DNA from: a virus
Reading direction: 5' to 3' (one strand)
IMG/VR virus record: IMGVR_UViG_3300032242_002454
Coordinates: 124,001 to 188,000 of that record
DNA: 64,000 nt
The notes under the pieces were generated by a model. It saw nothing but the letters and a program-made list of their open reading frames with translations. It was not told the origin of the DNA and made no database searches. Position 1 is the stretch's first letter, and every line of letters begins with the position of its first letter. Shown in pieces: positions 37,882 to 45,113 of the stretch. The position numbers were made by a program, and so were the translations under genes.

Positions 37882-38883
37882 ATGGCAGCTGGATTAGACG
37901 TTGGCACAAGTTATATAGTGTTGTCAAAAGAAAACAAAAATAGTATCATCTATAAAGATTTTAGAGATGCTTTTTATGTTATCAAACCAACCACACCAGT
38001 CGCCACAAAGATGATAGAGAAAGGATTAGCGGGGAAAGTTTTTATTAAAGATGCTGATGGATCATTTATTCTATTAGGTAAAGATGCTATTGAAAAAGCT
38101 ATAGAAAGAAATGATACTGCAAAAAGACCAATGTATAAAGGCGTAGTATCTGCAAAAGAAAAAGATGCTAAGAAGATATTGGCTTTTATCTTGAAAGAAG
38201 TAGCTGGTAAGGCTAAGGAAGAAAATGAAAAACTAGTATTCTGCGTTCCTGCTCAACCAGTAGATCAAGAAGATGAAGATTTCGATGTTGGATACCATGA
38301 AGATGTGGTAAAGACTATTCTAGCTGAATGTGGATATAGTGCCAAAGCTATTAATGAAGCAGAGGCGCTTTGTTATGCCGAACTGGAAGTTGAAGATTAT
38401 ACTGGTATCGCAGTTAGCTGTGGTGCTGGAATGACCAATGTTTGCGTGATGTTAAATGGTGAACCCACTGTAGTATTCAGTACAACTAAAAGCGGAGACT
38501 GGATTGATCGTATGAGTGCTGTTGCTACAGGAGAACCAGACAGTGTTGTACAGGCAGAGAAGGAGGCTGGTGGTTTTACTATAGGTGAACCAAATGATAA
38601 TCCAGTTTTAGGTGCAGTGTCAGCATATTATGAGAGACTAATAGACTATACTACAAAACAATTAGCTCATGCTTTATCAAATCATAAATCATTACCAAAA
38701 TTTAAAAATCCTTTAGTTATTGTCGTAGCTGGTGGTACTTCTCAGGCTAATGGATATATCAAGGAGTTTGCTAAAAAACTAGAAGAAAATGGATTTCCAT
38801 TACAAATTAAAGAAGTCAGACATGCGGCAGACCCCTTACATTCTGTCGCCAAAGGATGTTTGATTGCTGCAAAGGTATTATAA
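37882..38883 (+). CDS. actin-like ATPase (ParM/MreB/Hsp70 fold)
   Basis: 333 residues. GLDVGTSY (4-11) is the phosphate-1 loop, AVSCGAGMTNV (about 173-183) the phosphate-2 loop and VVAGGTSQANGYI (about 281-293) the adenosine motif, in the right order and spacing for the actin-like superfamily. Bacterial relatives polymerise to segregate plasmids (ParM) or shape cells (MreB). A phage copy could position genomes or organise replication. AGGTGAAAT precedes ATG 37882. The exact subfamily is not resolved. Confidence 0.8.
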   Translation: MAAGLDVGTSYIVLSKENKNSIIYKDFRDAFYVIKPTTPVATKMIEKGLAGKVFIKDADGSFILLGKDAIEKAIERNDTAKRPMYKGVVSAKEKDAKKILAFILKEVAGKAKEENEKLVFCVPAQPVDQEDEDFDVGYHEDVVKTILAECGYSAKAINEAEALCYAELEVEDYTGIAVSCGAGMTNVCVMLNGEPTVVFSTTKSGDWIDRMSAVATGEPDSVVQAEKEAGGFTIGEPNDNPVLGAVSAYYERLIDYTTKQLAHALSNHKSLPKFKNPLVIVVAGGTSQANGYIKEFAKKLEENGFPLQIKEVRHAADPLHSVAKGCLIAAKVL

Positions 38884-39188
38884 TGTTTAATTTTCTGAAT
38901 AAAATCAGGTTTGCAGTAAGATCTCCAAAATGGAGTACTGTAAGAAAACAACATCTAAAAGAAAATCCATTTTGTATAGCCTGTGGTAGAAATAAAAAAT
39001 TAGAAGTTCACCATAAAACTCCAGTACATATTAGTCCAGAACTTGAATTAGATCCTTCAAATCTTGTTACTTTATGTGCTGATCCGTGTCATATTTTGTT
39101 TGGTCATTTGATGAATTTTAAGAGTTATAATAAATCGGTCATAGAAGATTGTTCGGTGTATTTAAGTAAGGTAAAAAATAGACCCTAA
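38883..39188 (+). CDS. HNH endonuclease
   Basis: ATG 38883 overlaps the actin-like stop; the open frame from 38856 is rejected. 101 residues: CIACGRNKKLEVHHKTPV and LDPSNLVTLCADPCHILFGH form a compact HNH core. It may be a terminase-linked or homing nuclease; nothing next to it is a terminase. Confidence 0.8.
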   Translation: MFNFLNKIRFAVRSPKWSTVRKQHLKENPFCIACGRNKKLEVHHKTPVHISPELELDPSNLVTLCADPCHILFGHLMNFKSYNKSVIEDCSVYLSKVKNRP

Positions 39189-39216
39189 TTTTACATATCC
39201 GTCAAAGGAATGACCC

Positions 39217-39957
39217 ATGAAAAGCTTAATTTTTCTTCTGGGTATCTTTTTATTTTTTTCAAATTCTCTTGCTGGGACAATTGATCCCAATGTTGAAGAT
39301 TCTAAGTATGTGGAGTATGGAAACAAATTTAAACATACTGTCAGGATAATTTGTTATGACGATAATGGACAGGCGGCAGGTTCTGCTGTGATAGTTGATA
39401 ATAATTGGATAATAACAGCAGCTCATGTTGTAAAAAATATGAAAGATCATCACATTATTGTTGATGGTAAACAATATAATTTAGATTTTATTGTGTGTCA
39501 TGAAAAATATAGCGATAATGTTTTTGGATATTATGATATTGCAATAGGTCATATAGCTGAACAGGTGGATATGTCTCCTTATCCAGATCTTTATGAAGAA
39601 GAGGACGAAGTAGGAAAAGTGGCAGCTATTGCTGGTGTTGGGCTTACTGGAAATTTTAATACTGGAGTGACCATTTCTGATGGTAAAAAAAGAGCTGGTT
39701 CAAACTATATTAAAAAAATAGAAAGAGGAACACTAGTATGCGATGCTTCCAGGCCCAGTCAAAAAATAACAGAACTTGAGTATCTTATTTGTAGTGGAGA
39801 TAGTGGTGGAGGTCTTTTTATAGATGGAAAACTTGCTGGAATAAATTCTTCTGTATTGGGGTATGATGGTAAGCCAGACTCAACGTATGGAGATGAAAGT
39901 TGTCATACAAGAATTAGTATGTATATTCCATGGATTAGAAACATTATTAAGAAATAA
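39217..39957 (+). CDS. secreted trypsin-like serine protease
   Basis: 246 residues. A signal peptide (KSLIFLLGIFLFFSNSLAG) leads a chymotrypsin fold: ITAAHVV (His 70), DIAIGHI (Asp 108) and CSGDSGGG (Ser 196), the complete triad with the GDSGG oxyanion loop. It would be exported to the periplasm or beyond. It precedes a subtilisin-like gene by 2 bp. AAAGGAATGACCC precedes ATG 39217. Phage-encoded exported serine proteases are unusual; role unknown. Confidence 0.9.
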   Translation: MKSLIFLLGIFLFFSNSLAGTIDPNVEDSKYVEYGNKFKHTVRIICYDDNGQAAGSAVIVDNNWIITAAHVVKNMKDHHIIVDGKQYNLDFIVCHEKYSDNVFGYYDIAIGHIAEQVDMSPYPDLYEEEDEVGKVAAIAGVGLTGNFNTGVTISDGKKRAGSNYIKKIERGTLVCDASRPSQKITELEYLICSGDSGGGLFIDGKLAGINSSVLGYDGKPDSTYGDESCHTRISMYIPWIRNIIKK

Positions 39958-39959
39958 TT

Positions 39960-40889
39960 ATGTTAAAAAAGAAACAATGCAAGCTTTTACCGCACACAAG
40001 AAAAGATATTTATGGTTTATCGGTAGGATCTAGTCAGTTCCATAGCTGGCCCATTGATAAATTCTCAGTTCCTCAACAATGGAGACATTCTCAAGGAGAA
40101 GGTGTAACTGTAGCAGTAATAGATACTGGATGCGATTTAAATCACGAAGATATTAAAGACAATATTGTAGATGGTTATAATTTCATAAATCCAGATCAAC
40201 CCCCACAAGATGATAATGGTCACGGAACTCACGTTGCTGGTACAATAGCTGCCGTGAACAATGGTGTAGGCATGGTAGGAGTCGCTCCACAAGCCAAGAT
40301 CATGCCTATTAAAGCACTTGGAGCCGATGGGTCAGGAATTAATAAAAACGTCGCTGAAGCGATTGTGTGGGCTGCTGACCACGGAGCAGATTTGATAACT
40401 ATGTCTCTAGGTTCAGAATATCCATCCATTCAGATAGAAAAAGCTATAGAGTATGCTAAATATAAAAATGTAATTATATTTTGTGCGGCAGGCAATAGTG
40501 GAATAGAGTCTGGCATCCAATATCCTGCTAAGTATAATAATACTATTAGTGTTGGAGCAATAGATGAAAAATTAAATATTTGTACATTTAGTTGTTGTGG
40601 AGAAGAGCTTGACTTTTTAGCTCCGGGAGCAGATATTATTAGTGCTGTACCTGGAAATGCTTATGCTTCTATGTCTGGAACAAGCATGGCAACACCATTT
40701 GCCGTAGGTTGTGCTGCGTTGTTTCTATCTTTTGCCAAAAAAATTAAGTTCGCTATGCTAGAGAATATGCTTAAATCATCAGACGACTATGTGTCTGTTT
40801 TTGCTAAAAAAGCCATGAAGCTACATCAGCAAAATTATACAGGAATAAAGAAATATGAAGGCTATGGTATCATTAGACCCATACTCTAA
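39960..40889 (+). CDS. subtilisin-like serine protease (S8)
   Basis: 309 residues. VAVIDTGCD (Asp 55), DDNGHGTHVAG (His 88) and GTSMATP (Ser 242) form the full S8 triad, with AAGNS (Asn 179) as oxyanion residue. There is no signal peptide and only a 40-residue N-terminal extension, so no classical prodomain; it would be intracellular or virion-packaged. Adjacent to a secreted trypsin-like gene and followed by a terminator. Codon composition matches its neighbours. Confidence 0.92.
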   Translation: MLKKKQCKLLPHTRKDIYGLSVGSSQFHSWPIDKFSVPQQWRHSQGEGVTVAVIDTGCDLNHEDIKDNIVDGYNFINPDQPPQDDNGHGTHVAGTIAAVNNGVGMVGVAPQAKIMPIKALGADGSGINKNVAEAIVWAADHGADLITMSLGSEYPSIQIEKAIEYAKYKNVIIFCAAGNSGIESGIQYPAKYNNTISVGAIDEKLNICTFSCCGEELDFLAPGADIISAVPGNAYASMSGTSMATPFAVGCAALFLSFAKKIKFAMLENMLKSSDDYVSVFAKKAMKLHQQNYTGIKKYEGYGIIRPIL

Positions 40890-40914
40890 CTTAATCACCC
40901 TCTGCATAAGATAT

Positions 40915-40954
40915 AGTTTTTTCTGGGTGTTGTGTCAAGCAGAAAAACTTTTTA
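40915..40954 (+). terminator. rho-independent terminator
   Basis: AGTTTTTTCTG (40915-40925) pairs with CAGAAAAACT (40940-40949), followed by TTTTTAT. The stem has one extra T. The A/T-symmetric arms could terminate in both directions. It ends the unit containing the protease pair. Confidence 0.75.
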
Positions 40955-40965
40955 TCCGTAACCAC

Positions 40966-40994
40966 TTGACTTGTTTCACGTTGTCTCGTATCAT
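40966..40994 (+). promoter_or_regulatory. sigma70-like promoter, variant
   Basis: TTGACT (40966-40971), 17-bp spacer, TATCAT (40989-40994), directly after the terminator. It lacks CCGAT. It starts the unit from 41020. Confidence 0.6.
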
Positions 40995-41019
40995 AAACTC
41001 TGAAAGGTGAGCAAAAGAA

Positions 41020-41208
41020 ATGAACGATTTTGATTTTGAAAAGCGAAAAGTAAATAGACGACAGAATATTGAGAAGAAAACTACTGATAAAAAATCTGAT
41101 CAATATCAAAATAGAGATTTGAATAAGGTTAAAAAGGAATTCAAGAAAGCCAAAGAAGAAATCAGACAGGATGAACTTTGGGATTATTGGGAAGATGAAA
41201 TATCTTGA
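41020..41208 (+). CDS. small highly charged protein, 62 aa
   Basis: 62 residues from ATG 41020, preceded by AAAGGTGAGCAAAAG. Lys/Glu/Asp/Arg-rich throughout, probably disordered or helical. Function unknown. Confidence 0.6.
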   Translation: MNDFDFEKRKVNRRQNIEKKTTDKKSDQYQNRDLNKVKKEFKKAKEEIRQDELWDYWEDEIS

Positions 41209-41446
41209 AGAAATAAAACCTGGTCAATTATTTTCATATAAAGAGAATAGGTTTATTTTAACCTCTGACTTTACAAAGTCCAATAAGAGATCTTGTATAA
41301 GTTTGAATAATGGTTTTGTTAGCTGGTTGCCCGATAATACTGTGGTAGATCTTTTAGATCTCTACTATAGAGATCACGATGGAAATATTGTCGCGGTAAA
41401 GGAATATAAAAATGAGTATACTGAAAAAACTGAAAAATTTCATTAA
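41195..41446 (+). CDS. hypothetical protein, 83 aa
   Basis: ATG 41195 is taken as the start (41171 is an alternative), overlapping the previous gene by 14 bp. 83 residues; the beta-rich pattern (GQLFSYKENRFILTSD) suggests a small barrel. Function unknown. Confidence 0.6.
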   Translation: MKYLEEIKPGQLFSYKENRFILTSDFTKSNKRSCISLNNGFVSWLPDNTVVDLLDLYYRDHDGNIVAVKEYKNEYTEKTEKFH

Positions 41447-41651
41447 GGCTTTATGGTTCCATATCGGTGCTGGATTACCAAAGTCATCTCAAGAAGAAAT
41501 CAATAAAAGATTTGCCATTTGCCAAAAGTGTGATTTGTTTGATAATAAGTCTAGTCAATGTCTAGCTTGTGGTTGCAATCTGAGTCAGAAAAGTATTTTT
41601 TTAAATAAGCTAGCATGGGCAGACCAGAAATGTCCAATTAATAAATGGTAA
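41412..41651 (+). CDS. small zinc-binding protein, 79 aa
   Basis: 79 residues from ATG 41412, overlapping the previous gene by 35 bp. A C-terminal half with CQKCDLF, CLACGCN and a final KCPINKW holds several cysteines as in small phage zinc-knuckle proteins with the ending KCPxxKW. Function unknown. Confidence 0.7.
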   Translation: MSILKKLKNFIKALWFHIGAGLPKSSQEEINKRFAICQKCDLFDNKSSQCLACGCNLSQKSIFLNKLAWADQKCPINKW

Positions 41652-41655
41652 AATA

Positions 41656-42204
41656 ATGACAATCAAAACACACATTAATACCACATCTAATTTATATACC
41701 TTAGTTAAAAGACATAACCTCTTTGATGTTATCGACGAGAGAATTATGGCTGGGGTTAATGGTGGTACAGTTATTGTTCCACACGTTTGTAATAATGTTA
41801 ATGCTTTTGGCGCTGGGTTTGCAGGTCAAGTAGCAGATATTTATCCACAAGTAAAAGCTAACTTTCATATGCTTGGTCAGCAAGCTAAATTAGGACACAC
41901 CCAGTTCATTAATGTTAAATCAGACCAGAAATATCGTCATAGCATCATCTTTGGAAATATGATCGCTCAAAACAAACTGATCAATACAAATAATAAAAGA
42001 CCATTAAATTATGGAGCTTTAGTTTATTGTATGAATCAAGTCAGATCTTATGTAAAAGAATTGCAGAAAAATTCAGAAAACTCTAGAGTAGAAATACATG
42101 CTCCTAAATTTGGGAGTGGTTTAGCTGGGGGTAACTGGAATTTTATTGAAGAACTAATTAGAGATATTTGGTACGATTGCGAGGTCTTTGTTTATTCAAA
42201 GTGA
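41656..42204 (+). CDS. macro-domain protein (ADP-ribose-binding)
   Basis: 182 residues. IVPHVCNNVNAFGAGFAGQV (about 40-59) is the ADP-ribose-binding N-N...G-x-G-x-A loop; IHAPKFGSGLAGGNW (about 147-161) is the second macro-domain loop (P-x-x-G-x-G-L-A-G-G). These proteins bind or hydrolyse ADP-ribose and its derivatives, e.g. ADP-ribose-1''-phosphate or ADP-ribosylated substrates. In a phage it may counter NAD-consuming defences or reverse ADP-ribosylation. Neighbour at 42364 is a deoxyribosyltransferase-like fold. Confidence 0.88.
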   Translation: MTIKTHINTTSNLYTLVKRHNLFDVIDERIMAGVNGGTVIVPHVCNNVNAFGAGFAGQVADIYPQVKANFHMLGQQAKLGHTQFINVKSDQKYRHSIIFGNMIAQNKLINTNNKRPLNYGALVYCMNQVRSYVKELQKNSENSRVEIHAPKFGSGLAGGNWNFIEELIRDIWYDCEVFVYSK

Positions 42205-42208
42205 AACT

Positions 42209-42358
42209 ATGGACAATAATCAATATTTGTATTTTTTATATCTAGCATGTGGAATCTATGGATTATGTCAGGGTCTATTTACCCCTGACCGTTCTTCATC
42301 AGGTTCTAAACCAGATAATATACTTGAGTACTTATTTCCACCCGGTTCAAAAAAGTAA
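42209..42358 (+). CDS. small membrane-associated protein, 49 aa
   Basis: ATG 42209 to TAA 42356-42358. The first 25 residues (QYLYFLYLACGIYGLCQG) are hydrophobic enough for a membrane segment; the tail is Ser/Pro/Lys-rich. It fills the gap between the macro and transferase genes. Function unknown. Confidence 0.55.
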   Translation: MDNNQYLYFLYLACGIYGLCQGLFTPDRSSSGSKPDNILEYLFPPGSKK

Positions 42359-42363
42359 TATTT

Positions 42364-42903
42364 ATGTCTTCTTTTGGCAGATTAAATGGACAAAGAGTTT
42401 ATCTGGCTGGTGCTATGGATAGAGTACCAGATAGAGGTGCAACTTGGAGAGATAATATAACTCCATTTTTACAAAATCTAGGAATAGAAGTCTTTAATCC
42501 TATTAGTAAGCCATCTAATATAGGATTAGAAGATTGTGATGTTCATCAAATTAAGACTAAACTAAAAGAAAAAGAAAATTATGATGAACTATCATCTATG
42601 ATGAAAACTATTAGGGCAGTTGATTTACGTCTAGTAGACATCAGTGATTTTTTAGTAGTTAATATGAATTTAGATATTCATCCTTGTGGAACATATGAAG
42701 AAATATTCTGGGCTAATAGACAAAAGAAACCCATACTTATTCATATGGAACAGGGGAAAAAATATTCTCCTGACTGGTTGTTTGGAACCATTCCACATCA
42801 AATGATTTTCTCTGCATGGGATGAAATAAAATCTTATCTATTGCATATTAATGTATCAGAAAATATAGATACTCATAAAAGATGGTATTTCTTTAACACA
42901 TAG
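42364..42903 (+). CDS. nucleoside 2-deoxyribosyltransferase-like protein
   Basis: 179 residues. RVYLAGAMD (about 11-19), WRDNITPFL, RAVDLRLVDISDFLVVNMN (about 85-103) and CGTYEEIFWA (about 108-117) with KPILIHM match the Rossmann-like nucleoside 2-deoxyribosyltransferase group. The family transfers deoxyribose between bases, or acts as hydrolases on nucleotides and NAD-related molecules. The Glu in GTYEE is the expected nucleophile. Adjacent to the macro-domain gene, hinting at a nucleotide or NAD-related pathway. Confidence 0.7.
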   Translation: MSSFGRLNGQRVYLAGAMDRVPDRGATWRDNITPFLQNLGIEVFNPISKPSNIGLEDCDVHQIKTKLKEKENYDELSSMMKTIRAVDLRLVDISDFLVVNMNLDIHPCGTYEEIFWANRQKKPILIHMEQGKKYSPDWLFGTIPHQMIFSAWDEIKSYLLHINVSENIDTHKRWYFFNT

Positions 42904-42910
42904 GCTAACA

Positions 42911-43117
42911 ATGCCAAAATATTATGTGCAAACTGGACAAATGAAATATGTTGTTGATAAGCCAAACTCTGATGAGGCAATAATATGTACGTTGAAACAC
43001 TTTAAAGGTAAAGGACTAGTTACTCACTCAAAAATATGCATTAGTGAATTTGGGTGGGGAAAAAGATTAAAGTGTTATGATACCGATGAATTTTTGAAAG
43101 AAATCAATAATGAATAA
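42911..43117 (+). CDS. small hypothetical protein, 68 aa
   Basis: 68 residues from ATG 42911, overlapping the next gene by 8 bp. It starts KYYVQTGQMKYVVDKPNSDEA, an alpha/beta pattern seen in small phage proteins, and has a basic middle. Function unknown. Confidence 0.65.
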   Translation: MPKYYVQTGQMKYVVDKPNSDEAIICTLKHFKGKGLVTHSKICISEFGWGKRLKCYDTDEFLKEINNE

Positions 43118-43574
43118 ACATACTATTAGACCAGATGATCCAGAAAAACTAAACTACTTACCTCCTACTAAAATTATAGTCGGAGATTCGCTTGTTCATG
43201 GTAGGGGAGTTTTCGCTACCAGCAAAATCTATAAAGGAGAAATAATTGAACGATGTCCTTTGATAGAAATGGAATATAGATCTAAATACCAATTAGATCC
43301 TATTATTTTTGGTTATATGTATGCACAACCACCATGTAATTGTGAAGATTGTGAAAAACATGGATTCGTTTTCCACATGGTTCTTGGTTATGGTATGATA
43401 TATAATCATCAAGACCAACCTAATGCCTTGTGGAAATTTAATTATTCTCAATTACTATCAGATGTTATTGCTACAAAAGATATTAATAAAGATGATGAAA
43501 TTTTTGTAAGTTATGGTAATTGTTATTTTGATTCAGAAGGTATAGAGACAGGAAAAACTAAGGTTATCAAATGA
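43110..43574 (+). CDS. SET-domain protein, copy 1
   Basis: 154 residues. VHGRGVFATSKIYKGEIIE (about 30-48), GYGMIYNHQDQPN (about 92-104, the NHxxxPN motif) and KDDEIFVSYG (about 129-138, the E-x-x-x-Y-G end) define a SET fold as in lysine methyltransferases that use S-adenosylmethionine. A CNCEDCEKHG zinc-like insert lies in the middle. The next gene is a close paralog. The target could be host or phage protein lysines; unknown. Confidence 0.85.
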   Translation: MNKHTIRPDDPEKLNYLPPTKIIVGDSLVHGRGVFATSKIYKGEIIERCPLIEMEYRSKYQLDPIIFGYMYAQPPCNCEDCEKHGFVFHMVLGYGMIYNHQDQPNALWKFNYSQLLSDVIATKDINKDDEIFVSYGNCYFDSEGIETGKTKVIK

Positions 43575-44005
43575 GTATAGATTTTTTACAAGATTTTCCT
43601 ATTAAAGTAGGACTATCTGCCATAGAGGGTAGAGGTATCTTTTCTACTAAAGAAATTAAAGAAGGAGATCTTATAGAAAGATGCCCTATGGTTCCTTTGG
43701 CTTTTAGATCTAGATATCATTCAGATCCTCAAATATATAAGTATTTGTATTCTCAACCAACTTGTCCATGTAATGAATGCAAGGTTCATGGTTTTAAATT
43801 TTATATGGTATTAGGATATGGAATGCTTTATAATCATCAAGATGATCCTAACACAGAATGGCAATTTGATTTTCCTAATCTAGTAGCAGACATTATGGCT
43901 ATAAAAAATATTCCAGCAGGAAATGAAATTTTTGTAGATTATGGCACCAAATATTTTAATGATCAACCAAAAATAGAAAATAAAGATAATGCAAAAAATA
44001 ATTAA
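43571..44005 (+). CDS. SET-domain protein, copy 2
   Basis: 144 residues, overlapping copy 1 by 4 bp. EGRGIFSTKEIKEGDLIERCP, YGMLYNHQDDPN and NEIFVDYG parallel copy 1 closely, and CPCNECKVHG preserves the Cys insert. A tandem duplication with moderate divergence. Both retain the Asn-His and Tyr of the active site. Confidence 0.85.
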   Translation: MSIDFLQDFPIKVGLSAIEGRGIFSTKEIKEGDLIERCPMVPLAFRSRYHSDPQIYKYLYSQPTCPCNECKVHGFKFYMVLGYGMLYNHQDDPNTEWQFDFPNLVADIMAIKNIPAGNEIFVDYGTKYFNDQPKIENKDNAKNN

Positions 44006-45113
44006 TGAAATTAAGCTTGATTTTGATGATGTTCTTATCAAACCCAAAAGATCAGCTTTAAATAGTAGATCTGAGGTAACTTTAGTTAGAGAATTTAATT
44101 TTTCTAATTCAACAAGAAAATTGTCTTGTGTGCCAATTATGGTGGCTAATATGGATACTACTGGAACTTTTAGTATGACTGATCCAGTCTGTTCAGCACA
44201 GAGCATAGTGTGTTTACACAAGCATTATTCTATAGAACAGTTGACATCTTTTTATTCTACTGATACTAATATAGATAAAGATCTTGTTTTTTATTCTACG
44301 GGAACGTCTGCAAAAGATCTTGAAAAACTAAAAGAGGTTTTTAACTCATTACTTTATATAGGCAAAAAAGTTCCTAATGTTTGTATTGATGTTGCAAATG
44401 GTTATAGTGAAAAATTTGTAAAAATAACCAGTCATATTCGTGGACTATATCCAGATATTGTAATTATGGCTGGCAATGTAGTAACCCCAGAAATGGTTGA
44501 AGAATTAATACTCCATGGCAGAGTGGATATTGTTAAAGTAGGAATAGGATCAGGCTCAGTCTGCACTACTAGACTAAAAACTGGAATAGGCTATCCTCAA
44601 TTGGCAGCAGTAATGGAATGTACCGATGCTGCTCATGGATTAGGTGGTCATATTTGTTCTGATGGTGGATGCAAGATAGTTGGAGATGTTTGTAAAGCAT
44701 TTGGTGCTAATGCAGATTTTGTAATGCTAGGTAGTATGTTTGCTGGTACTGATGAATGTGAAGGAGAATGGGAATATGAGTTTAAATGTAAAAGAGCTGG
44801 CTTAACATCTGAATTTTGGCAACCATTTAACCCCGGTTATGAAACAGAAAAGAAAAAAACTAAACTTAAGTTCTATGGTATGAGTTCTAAAAACGCTATG
44901 GATAAATATCATAATGGGATTGCAAACTATAGAACTAGCGAGGGAAAATGCGTTACTATTCCTTACAAAGACAAAGCAGAAGTAATCCTACAAGATATTC
45001 TTGGTGGTATTAGAAGCGCTTGCACTTACGTAGGAGCTTCTAAAATTAAGGATTTTGGCAAAAAAACTACTTTTATTCAGGTTAACAATACTCATAATAG
45101 GATTTTTGAATGA
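43989..45113 (+). CDS. guaC: GMP reductase (IMPDH/GMPR family)
   Basis: 374 residues. LDFDDVLIKPKRS at the start, GIGSGSVCTTRLKTGIGYPQ (active-site Cys loop), DAAHGLGGHICSDGGC and ADFVMLGSMFAGTDECEG match GMP reductase rather than IMP dehydrogenase (no CBS domains; CTTRxKTGxGYPQ signature). GMP reductase converts GMP to IMP with NADPH. Phage use could rebalance purines toward ATP/dATP in an AT-rich genome. It overlaps the SET gene by 17 bp. Confidence 0.9.
   Translation: MQKIINEIKLDFDDVLIKPKRSALNSRSEVTLVREFNFSNSTRKLSCVPIMVANMDTTGTFSMTDPVCSAQSIVCLHKHYSIEQLTSFYSTDTNIDKDLVFYSTGTSAKDLEKLKEVFNSLLYIGKKVPNVCIDVANGYSEKFVKITSHIRGLYPDIVIMAGNVVTPEMVEELILHGRVDIVKVGIGSGSVCTTRLKTGIGYPQLAAVMECTDAAHGLGGHICSDGGCKIVGDVCKAFGANADFVMLGSMFAGTDECEGEWEYEFKCKRAGLTSEFWQPFNPGYETEKKKTKLKFYGMSSKNAMDKYHNGIANYRTSEGKCVTIPYKDKAEVILQDILGGIRSACTYVGASKIKDFGKKTTFIQVNNTHNRIFE

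Noticed and set aside
40915-40954. Minus-strand open frame (72 codons) in the gap after the subtilisin-like gene
   Set aside because: It covers the terminator hairpin and promoter and continues into the next gene; no other minus-strand genes exist in the window.
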